In this document: positions 26,501 to 37,900 of the stretch, one piece after another
Numbering within the stretch: the stretch's first letter is position 1
Layout of the letters: each line of letters begins with the position of its first letter
Assembly: GCA_944470555.2 (NCBI GenBank)
Contig: OX104134.1
Coordinates: 11,139,248 to 11,203,247 of the forward strand
DNA: 64,000 nucleotides
Direction of reading: 5' to 3'
Source: Heterobilharzia americana
Lineage: Eukaryota; Platyhelminthes; Trematoda; Strigeidida; Schistosomatidae
Notes under the pieces: model-generated
Told to the model about the DNA's origin: nothing
The model's database searches: none
Seen by the model: the letters and a program-made list of their open reading frames with translations, nothing else
Position numbers and translations under genes: made by a program

Positions 26501-29500
26501 TTCAGTTAGGAAACTTGTAGGTATTCGTCGACTTCAAGTGAGTACACACCACGGACTGTCATCAGTTGGAAAAGTCTAACTTTGTTAAGTTCATATTTTA
26601 AACAAAATGAAATGGACTTGTGAAATAATAATGACCGTTGCAGTGCAATGTCTGAAAACGACTCATTTCGCATTTTCTTAAACGAAAACTATGGAACTAC
26701 GACACGGGTGACACATTTGTGATAATTAAAAAGAGGAACTAGAGATATAGGTATTCCGATCAACAACACCTTTTCTAAAATTCCTTGCACAAATGTGGAA
26801 GGAAACAGCACCTTATCAGTCTTCCTAGATGTTGTATTTGCTAGAGTCAGTGATAAGAGCTTAGACACTTAGTGCAGCGAATATATAATTCACAGAAACT
26901 AAATACAGAACTTCAATGGTAACCAAATGAATGGGTACGAGAAAAGTCATCGTAACACAAATTTATCCACCTCCATCCTAGTAGACAACTATGGTTGTAA
27001 TCTTAGGCAGTACTCAGAAAAAACAGTAATCAACTGCCATACATGCTAGGATATTATTCATGATCAAGTAGCGAAGCGATTCATGCAGAAAAGATATTTG
27101 ATTAGTGACTGGAAGGATAAAAGAAGCTGAAGTTGAACTATGTGAGGAGGTGAACAGCTGAAACAGTCTAACAAACCAGAAAAACCGACAAATACGATAC
27201 AATTAGAAAACAACAGCCTTCAGAACAAAATGAATGCTAAATTCTACAACTCAGTACAGTACCACTATCGATATGTACCCGGCGATAAGTCACATACTGT
27301 GTGAAGACTGATGATACTACTCGACTACCCCGACCGAAGTAGGTGAAGTAGGGTTCAAACTTGAGATTTTATGCTTGGTCAGTTGCATATAGATAGAATA
27401 ACGGAAGAAAATCAACCTAGTACCAGGTTCCCAATTACCAAAGGAACTGTGACTCTAAATCCCATCAGTGTTCGCAATGTAAATGATAACAAGCAGGCTA
27501 GAGGAAGTATTATTATGAAAAATGTCAACTAAGTGGGGATGTTAGTCGGAATGCAACACCAATTTTAATGGTAGGGGGAACATTTTAAACGTTGGCGCTA
27601 TCTCTCAAAAATATTTCACAAAAATAATATCTGTAAATGGAAATCCTAAGGCGCAAAATCTAGTAATCAGTACCCTTCACATAGATAAAACATATTTTGC
27701 GCATCCATGAAGCATTAAAAGAGGATTTCAGAAGCATTCTCGCTTCGCCAAAGTTGGCTTTCCACACAATTAAAACAAACAAACATGTAATGAGTGAGAG
27801 TCAGACACACAGAATCTACGTCAAACCTCACATACAAGTGCATCAGTTCAAGTTACCACAATTCACAGCAGTACACAGAAAACAAGTGTATAGAAGAGTA
27901 ATATCAAAGTGGACAAAGTTGTGTGAGAAGAAAAACAATCTGAAAATGACGATTAGTGGGAATATTCAAGATTCAGAAGACACCAAACAGTGAATACGTG
28001 TGTATCATTGTGACCGACTTTCAGTCATGTTACTAAGAGTCCCCAACCACTCATTCCTTTCATGTCAGGGACCCCAACCAGGCAGTCTACATCTCCACAC
28101 ACAAATCAGACCAACAGTAAGAGACTTCATCGACTGGCCTCACGTCTTTGTCTCATCATGCTCAACCCTCTTCCAACCTAATCCAATTTACCCTAGCATA
28201 GCACATCGGGGTAGGCAGTGGCTCGACATGTGCAGTACATGTTCAAGCCACCTCGGTCGACTTAGGCTCACAACCCCATCAACCGACTTACCTGTCTTGC
28301 CTAGTACCCTTCGCCTAACCTGAACATCGCTCACACGGTGATTCCACCATATGCAAGCAACGATACGAAGACATCTGTGATCAAAACCCAGTAATCGCTT
28401 CGTGTTTTCTACTTTTAACGGGCATGTCTCACAACCATGCAATAGGACAGGATGGACTGTGGCACAGTATTCTTGTACGCGACAGTCGGTGCCACAGGTT
28501 ACGCATGTTGGCAAACGTACCTTCTGTGGCTGAGCTGAGATTTTGTCAGTAACCAACCAGTTTGGGGCAGGCTGATGCAACTCCCCCGAGCAGGTGAAGC
28601 GGTCGACACATTCCACCACTTTACTCCCTCCCTATCATTCACCTGAAAGTTGTTTAAGTCAAGTCGTGAAGCATCATCTTACATTCGACAGGTGCCAGCA
28701 AAACGCATGCCAAACATACTCAAATTTCTGCTCAAGGTGTCCAGAAGACCCTACATTTTGTCACCATCTTCACCTAACAGGATAATATCGTTTGCATACT
28801 CCGGATGAACTAGAGAGTGAGAGTAACAGGACAATAATAAACCTGATAATGTAATTCACAGTAAAAATATTTTTGTTCACAAGAAGTGACATTTATATGT
28901 GAATGAAATATCCAGTACATTTGATAAAAGGCAACATGAAATGGATTCAACAGAACAATCCATTCGAAGCATCGTTAACGGAAAAAGAAGTAGAGGTAAC
29001 TTACTTAGCTGATTTATTATCATTAGATAACGTGGAGGGCATAGGCTCGGGTGGTCGACTACGCTGAGGTGTCTGATGGAGAGGAAGAAGATAATAAAAG
29101 TCAGGAATATCAAATAACAGTGATTAAAGAAATCGAAAAAGTTGTACAGTGGTCGTCTGTCGTGCAAGATGAGGGAGATTACTTCACTAAACAGACCCAC
29201 ATTATTTACCAAAAAATGCAGTTACGTCAGATGATGGTGAGAAATCGCATGATTCACTTGCTGAAGACAACTTGGAAATCGGGTGATCAAATGGCCAGTA
29301 ACCATCTGAATTTAAGCTACAAACTATGAAGCTGTCGACGGGAATTGCATACTTTCATATTAACACAGAAAAGAGGAATAAAAAATGATTCAAAGTTTAC
29401 TTTGTATGGTAATCATGGATAGCAGCTAGCAGTGAAATACAGGAATCCAGAAGTGGCTATCGTGGCTTGGTGGTGTAGAGGATAACGCTCTGGCGTTTGA

Positions 29501-31842
29501 AGCGATCGCTCCCGAGTCCGAATCCCGATGGGAACAACATCACCCACTGGGGAGCAGGCACATCCAGCTGACGAGTCCCAAATAGGACAAAATGCGCATC
29601 CTGGATTCCACCGCTAGCCGCTATCCATTATTACTATCATTAGTACACAGGTAATATCGAGGCATCCGCACTGGAGCCCATATGCCAATAGAGACCGATC
29701 AATTCGGTCCAATCAACGACGGTATGCTATAAAAACAGTTATACTATTTACTTTGCATTTTTTGTTCAAGATCGGATGAAAATAGAAAGATTTTTCGTAG
29801 TTATGCATTCTGCACTACGACCCAGAGTTTTACAACTAGATACCTTAATTGATTGACTTCAAATTAATTTTTATCAAGAACTCGAATCAGTTTGAGAACT
29901 GGAAATCTGAAAGTGGTGCAATAGCTAGAAATCAAACAATCCCTAATTAACTTCCTGTCCATTGGTCACTAGTGACTTGTTTCTTGATGGGGTTCTCAAA
30001 TTTCTAGAAAACAAATCATGACCTATTGAAGTTAATCAAAGTGGAAAGCAGGATAGAAGTCCAACAAAGACATTATATGATTTCTAGTTAGGCATCATAT
30101 AACTATCGACCTCCCTCGGTTCTTATAGACTAGAAGGATTAGTGATGTAGGCCACTCAGATGGGACTACATCTGATTCTCACACACTACCTAGTATCTGC
30201 ATTACTATACTCAGTAATTTTCTACCTTCTTTCTGAAAACCTCCTGTAAGTGAACCATCAGGTCTAGCTGCTTTGAACCGTATCACATTTGAAACAGTCT
30301 TCTCAAGGTTGAAGAAATTCAGAAAACTGACATCTACGTACCAATTCAACTGGCCAAAGGTTAGTTGAACTGCTTTTCAAGGTATGTGGTCTGAGAGAGC
30401 ATTATAGATCAAGCCTTTTCAATGATGGCCTCACTAACAATCATCTTCTTGCCAGTATCCTTGATAGGCCAAAATTATTGCAGTCTACTGTCAGATGTTG
30501 AGCTCTTCTCAATTTCTCTCGATTTAGCCTCCTACTAGTGCTTGCCATCATTGCAAAGAAACTCAGCGATTTAAGTTTGAGCTACATTCGCTCCACATTG
30601 TGGTCAGAGGCAGCACACATGAATCTTCTTTTACCGGTTAGTTCTAATGAGTCTGCAGAAATTCACTCACGTTAGCTTACATTTGAATGTAGATTGCCAA
30701 AAGCAAACGAGTATCAGGTTTCGTCAGGATGAGAACTGCTGTGACATTCAGGTAAATGTATAGCCATACTCAGACTTTTCATTTTTCAGGTTGAAGTTTA
30801 TAATCTACTGAGTATAAATTTACGATCACACCATCAATTTAGTTATCATTTATAACTTTTTCAAAGAAAAATGCTTGATCAAACGTCTCATCCGACAAAA
30901 ATTAATGAAAAAGGCATCATAAGAGAAATAACTTTAAACCATTAAATCTATATCGTACAACACTGATTTTGGCTGAACGGATCATATATATATATATATT
31001 CTGAGCTTCAAACTGCATTAATTCATCAGCAATCAAACTAAGAACAAGACCATAAACAGGGCTGAATAGTCTAAGCGAATACTTTATATAATAGTATTCA
31101 GTAGGACAATCTGTTTATACGATGCTAGTTATGAACCGACAATAATACAGATAAACAAAATAACCACGATAACTGGAGTTTATATAATCCACACTACTAC
31201 ATTAAATTCATCACTTACAGTCAGACGATCATCGAAGCTGGCTGATTGACCTTTAGGTCGATGACACGGCCTGGCGGGGAAAGTGTTTTGCTCAAAGTGG
31301 CCTTGATTACCGACAATATTAGGAGATAATGTCCTCACTCTAGAATTTCTCAGTTTTGAATTTGACAGTAAGCTTTCAGCGCATAAACTATAGTCTGATA
31401 TGGAAGGTTCATCGTATATGTTGGTATTACTGTTGCAGCATGACGCATCTATATACAGTCGGAATTGTTGTTCATTCGCTAATAAAAATGCAATAGAAAC
31501 AAGAAAGTTTGTGAAAGACAACACCAGAATGTATCACAGCATAAAGTTATGAGAAGATAGCGATTATCACTTATCAAAACCATTATTCATAAAAAATTCA
31601 TGATATAACTTTTCAAAATCCTCTGGTTGTTTATAGCTGTGAAACAGTGTACACACATGCTGAAATATAAATTATACAACTGATTTTCAGACACGACGAC
31701 ATTTGAACGTATTGGGTAAGGACATCAACAGACAGCATTTGAGAGTGTTATCAGTAAAAAGTACAACTGATAGGTGTTTAGTAACTAACAAACGTGAAAC
31801 AAAGGAGGAAAACAACTTCGATGTATTGCATAATTCTTTCGC

Positions 31843-31913
<71 letters not shown>

Positions 31914-34900
31914 GCTTGAACAACAACCATCAGATTCTACCCCATGATAGTCACTCAGTTTCTCTTTAAATGGAGGTGGTATGATAAGAAGTGCATTGTA
32001 GCGTCAAAAATATGTGCGAAATATGATGGTTTAAATGTATGTACAGTGACCTTGGCTATTCTGCGGACTTTCAAGGACACAGGCATACTTATCTGCTGCC
32101 GAGACTTGCCATATTACTTGACCTGAAGATGTTATTTGACTTTGTCGACCGTGAACTGTTGTGGCAGTCTGACTGTTAAAGGAGTACCGGAAAAGTACAT
32201 AACTCTAAGAAAATCTCCCAGCTCGAACTCAGGCAGCCAAGTAAGGGCTTATGGAGAGTGGTCGTGTGAATTGGTGGTTTCCAAAATGGATGTCCGCCGT
32301 TACGGTTCCTACTGCATCATAGAACTACTAATGGACATAGTCCCAGGTACCTCTAACTTCACAGAGTTTGACCTGCTCCCCACAAATCATCAAGTCTCTT
32401 TGGTATATGCAGATGATAGTGTTCTGTTAAGTGAAGACGCTGACAAAATGCAGGGTCTGAGTATATCTGACATGCGTTTTGCTGGCACCTGTCGAATGTA
32501 AGATGATGCTTCACGACTTGACTTAAACAACTTTCAGGTGAATGATAGGGAGGGAGTAAAGTGGTGGAATGTGTCGACCGCTTCACCTGCTCGGGGGAGT
32601 TGCATCAGCCTGCCCCAAACTGGTTGGTTACTGACAAAATCTCAGCTCAGCCACAGAAGGTACGTTTGCCAACATGCGTAACCTGTGGCACCGACTGTCG
32701 CGTACAAGAATACTGTGCCACAGTCCATCCTGTCCTATTGCATGGTTGTGAGACATGCCCGTTAAAAGTAGAAAACACGAAGCGATTACTGGGTTTTGAT
32801 CACAGATGTCTTCGTATCGTTGCTTGCATATGGTGGAATCACCGTGTGAGCGATGTTCAGGTTAGGCGAAGGGTACTAGGCAAGACAGGTAAGTCGGTTG
32901 ATGGGGTTGTGAGCCTAAGTCGACCGAGGTGGCTTGAACATGTACTGCACATGTCGAGCCACTGCCTACCCCGATGTGCTATGCTAGGGTAAATTGGATT
33001 AGGTTGGAAGAGGGTTGAGCATGATGAGACAAAGACGTGAGGCCAGTCGATGAAGTCTCTTACTGTTGTGACGCAATCTTTCGTTGCAGTGAAGATGTAT
33101 TCAATTGTTATCCTTATCCTTTTTCTAGTCTCAGTGATTCTTGGTACCTTTTTAGTTGTTTACGACTTCAGTTTTATATAAAAATCCAAGTTGTCAATCA
33201 CGAAAGCTGAATAGGATGGGGTACATTGCATAGTAAACATAATATTATCAACAAGTATGAAACACCGGAGTTCTACACGTCAATTTTGTTTCGTAAAACA
33301 ATTTCAAAACAGTTGTGTGAATAAATTATTACCGTTTGATTTAAACTCCTCGGAAACCGAAATGTAGCAACTACAGATAGCATTCAAATGAAATGATAAA
33401 GAAGAATTGAAATTAAAATGCTTACTCGAAGTTGAAGGATCCTTGCAAAACAAAGTAGACTTAATCGGAAGGTTCTGATGGTAGCTGGAATTTTATTACT
33501 ATGACTTCTGCCAACAGTGTTACTTTGATATTTCCATTTAATCCTGTCATCCATCGAATAATTTGCATCTAAACTCGATTTCATATCAGAATGAACATCA
33601 TATGACTGCTTATTCGATGATAAAGAAAACTGTTTCAAGGTTGTAGAGCTTGAAGATATTAAAGAAGTGTTATTATTTGTAATGGTGGGTTTAACATCCA
33701 CATGGTTCGAATTCATGTTTCCTGAATGGTCGAATGATTTTTGTGCTGAGTCCTACAAAATGATAAAAAAGCACAGTTGAAATTTCCCAAAAATAAGAGT
33801 GCACATAGCTACTATCAGAATTAAACTTAGCAAACACTGTGCTTACAATACTGATCACTTGATAATACAAGAACGCTATTTGTCAGGTAATAAGCAGCGT
33901 AATACTTTCCGTCCATTTATTCAGTTCAGTTAGTGGAGTGAACGTTTACTGGATAGGATGATTTATTGACTCAATTGCAGTAATGTATTTTTGAGATAAA
34001 TGGGGATTTTTAATTGCAGTAGTTGAAAACAATATTACAGCTCACATAACTCATATCCCTTTACATACTCCATATGAATGAGGTTAATAAATAACTTATT
34101 TAAACAGATAACAGCCAATAGGAAAAGGCCAAAAATGAGAAGAAATCACTATGGATTATTTGGGTGTAAAAAATCTCTTCGAACTTGAAAAAAAGTAGAA
34201 AATTACTACCAATCCAGTTAACTACCAGAGAAATACGTTGATGTGTACAGGTTACAGTATTTTCAAGCAAGTATTAGTGGTACCGACCGATAGCTGCTAC
34301 CTTGAAGTGGTGGTCAAGCTTGCATATCACAATGACCCAACAAACTATGCTGGTGAAAAGCTGGCTCCTTTGGGGTCCTACCATACCAGAAAGGTCTGTT
34401 GGATAGTGGTTAGACGAAAAGCAGTTACCGTTATAGTGTGAATTGCTACACTATGATGGGGGTCTGAGGGCGAAGTCGTACTGCTGCTAGCTGGATGGGG
34501 TGTGACAGCAGTAAGGTGTTTCCCTTGGATCACCAGCAGTGCCATGCTGATGCTGCCTTCTCAGTGAAAGGGGGGTTAGAAAAGGTCGGCCCCAAAAGAA
34601 ACACACTCCACCATGCCCCACGGTCTGCCGGGCCGGCAGTGTTAGTTCATTTGTCGTTTCCTCTCGACCATCCGGCCCCAAAAATACAAAAGTTCATACT
34701 CAGAAGACTTCGTGTGACAGGTCTCAGGTAGATAGATGTCCGATGGGCTCTGTGGTCAAACAAATCTCTTTCAGGTACCTTAAGAAGAAATAGCTTTCCA
34801 CGGTGTGGGCAGCCGGGAAGTCTCAACCGCCCTCACAACTCTATCAGCACTCAAGTTCCCTCAGACTGCTATCCACCTCCCCCATCATTACCTTCTAATC

Positions 34901-37900
34901 TTCCTTCACGTCTCTCAACTAACGATACTACATCATCTTCAATTTCTGGTAGCTCTGTAGCCTTCGACAACGATCTGAGTCCACAAAACAGCATTCTTGG
35001 TCTCCTTAAACCAGGCCTTCAATGTCTACACCCTCCGTCAAATTGGTCAACAGGCTTCGTTGGCAAAGACTCTAGCAACTCGGGGCATGGATGTGTGCTG
35101 TGTTTGTGGGACACGCATACACGACCCAAGTGTGGTTATTCACCTGACTTCTCCCGGCCAATCTGGTGAATCTGCGAAATTCACCCTTTGAGTTTCTGGA
35201 GATTCGATAGCTAGCTCTCGGAGTCTCGCAGGTGTAGGTATAGCATTAAACACTAGAGCAGACAACTCACTACTAGACTAGATCCCAGTTGATAGTCACC
35301 TCTGTGCTATCCGACTGAACGGCACAGTGAGAACTAAAAGGAATAGTGAGACTCGCCGTTGTCTCTTTGTAATCTCTGCTTACGCACCCACTGACTGCAG
35401 CTCGGATGAAGTGAAGGACGAGTTCTACCGTGAACTGTCTAACCTCCTCTCGAAAGCCAAACGTTCGGACGTAGTGGTTGTTGCAGGTGACCTCAACGCA
35501 CAGGTGGGTAGACTGAGTGAGGCAGAAAGGCACTTAGGTGGCACTTTCGGAATCCCAGCTGAACGTACAGATAACGGTGATCGCCTATTACAACTATGCT
35601 CAGATAACCGCCTATTTTTAGCCAGCACAAATTTCAGACATAAAGAAAGGCACTGTCTGACCTGGCGTCCACCGAGCTCAACTCAGCGATGGACACAGAT
35701 AGACCACATTGCTATTAGTCATCGCTGGAGAGGATCGGTGGAAGACTGCCGCTCCTTCTGGAGTACGTGTTTGGACAGCGATCATGCGTTGGTCCGAGCA
35801 CGTATATGCCTGCGTCTCAATGGACGTAGAAAAAATTTGGCAACAAAACCACCACGAATGTTGCTGGACAACGGAAACACCAAAGCCGTGTTCAGTGAGA
35901 AGTTGGCTAGGCAGTTATCGGAACAAAAGACTGTCACTCATCCAGAAGAAGCTTGGTGCCATCTTCAGTCTGCTGTAAAAGCAGCGCTAAAGACTGTAAC
36001 CGACTCTGAAATAGTGGCTAAAAAGAGCCGTTGGATATCAGCAGCTTCTTCCAAACTAATGGATGAACATGAATGCATCCCTGCAGGCTCTGAGTACAAT
36101 GAAGAGCGAGCGCAACTTAAAAATAGACTAAGAAAAAGTCTGCGCAACGACCACAAACAGTGGTGGGTATCGAAGGCTAAAGAGATGGAAAAGGCAGCGG
36201 CGATCGGTAACAGTAGACAGTTATTTAGACTTATTAAGGAGACTGGGGGAAAAAGGTCAACAACAGTTAGTGAGGCTATAGCGGAGAAGGACGGATCTGC
36301 GATTCACTCGCAGGGGAGACGACTGGAACGATGGGCAGAACACTTCGAGGAACAGTTTAGCTGGCCTACTGCCACCATTGCGTTGCCCGCTATCCAGTCG
36401 GATCCTGAATGGGACATAGAGATAGATCCCCCAACACTAGCAAAAGTCGAGAAGCCAGTAGGTAACCTCAAACGAGGAAAAGCGGTGGGACCAGATGGAC
36501 TAACTCCTGAGGAATACAAGAATGGTGGTAGAGTGCTCTTAGCCAGGTTGAAGAAAATACTAACTAGTATATGGGAATCAAATACGATCCCCTCTGACTG
36601 GTCTAAATCACTAATTATTCCAGTCTTCAAGAAAGGCGAGAAGTCCTCTTGTGATAACCACAAAGGAATCAGCCTGACGATCATAGTGTCCAAGATCCTA
36701 TGTTCTATAATTCCTCGATGCCTGATTGGAGCTCAGGAACAGCAAGCCCGAGAAAACCAAGCAGGCTTTAGACCCAATCGTGGGTGTATCGACCAAATAT
36801 TCACACTACCCCAGGTCCTGGAACATAGGCACGCTTACCGACACTCGACACTGGCTGTATTTCTCGACTTGAAAGTGACGGCATTTGACTCCGTTGATCG
36901 AGAAGTCTAATGGCAATGTCTTTCACTGAAAGGTGTGCTGAATGAGGGCATCACCTTATTGAAGGCTCTCTACTCGAACACTTGTGGGCATATTAGAGCC
37001 TATGGTGAGATATCCAGGGAGCTGTGCTCGTCCAGTGGTGTCTGTCAAGACCACCCACTCTCCATTCTTACTAAATTTTATCATAGATATTCTTATGGAG
37101 TTCTCCCTGTCGTCACCTGATTACACAGAGGTTGACCCAACCGCAAGAGAATTTTCGTTAGACCTAGAATATGCAGATGATGTTGTCCTGTTAGGTGAAG
37201 ATGCAGAGTCTTCTGAACACTTTGAGTGGGAATTTGAGGATGTTTGGGATGCGGTTCTCACAGTCCAAATGCAAATTGTTGCTCCAGGACTGGTCTTCAA
37301 CGGTACCACGGCTCACATTAGAGAGTGAAGTGATTGAATGTGTTGACCACTTCACTTACCTGGGAAGTAGGATCATCCCTGGTGGCTCAGTGGCCGATGA
37401 AATCTCTGCACGGATAGAAAGGCTCGATTGGCTTTTGCCAATTTACGCCACCTATGGTGCCGCCGTGATATCCGTTTGTCTACTAAGGGTCTCATGTACT
37501 ACACAGCAGTCCGGTCTGTTTTACTGTATGCCTGTGAAACATGGCCATTGAAGGTGGAAGACATGAGAAGGCAGGCTTCAAGTGTTTGACCACCGTTGTC
37601 TTCGTAGTATAGGCCGTATTCCGTGGTGTTACCACGTGAGTATTGCAGAAGTCAGGAGTAGAGTTTTAGGGAGTAGAGGTAAATCAGTTGACGAGGTTAT
37701 GAACCTTCATCGATTGAGATGGTTGGAACACGTACTACGTATACCTAGTCACCGATTGCCTCGTCACACAATATTGGCCGAAGTAGGCACAGGCTGGAAA
37801 AAGGCTCGAGGTAGGCAGACTAAAACATGGCACCAATATATGAAGTCTCTGACTGTTGGTTTGAGCCATGTGGGGCAACGCAGACTAGGTGGTTGGGGTC

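Noticed and set aside
28188..28619. 143-codon ORF on the - strand, with an identical one at 32561-32992 on +
   Set aside because: Both are the C-terminal part of an RTE reverse transcriptase with motifs A-C lost or broken. Identity reflects the inverted repeat, not selection on a host gene.
29051..29329. 92-codon + frame (VDYAEVSDGEEEDNKSQEYQ)
   Set aside because: It overlaps, antisense, a well-bounded 68-nt afadin exon and its polypyrimidine tract, whose complement creates the acidic look.
29460..29535. Possible genuine tRNA gene (also 9660, 40899, 48240, 52640, 63022)
   Set aside because: Box A/B-like sequences are present but cloverleaf pairing is poor and each leads into a shared repeat body, so these are SINE heads.
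31687..31969. Frames with long Tyr-Ile runs on both strands (also near 49918-50203)
   Set aside because: Produced by (AT)n repeats.
34487..34731. Overlapping frames on both strands near 34.5-34.7 kb
   Set aside because: They lie in the 5' region of the broken RTE; similar sequence occurs in the 5' end of the - relic near 23 kb, and no protein signature is present.
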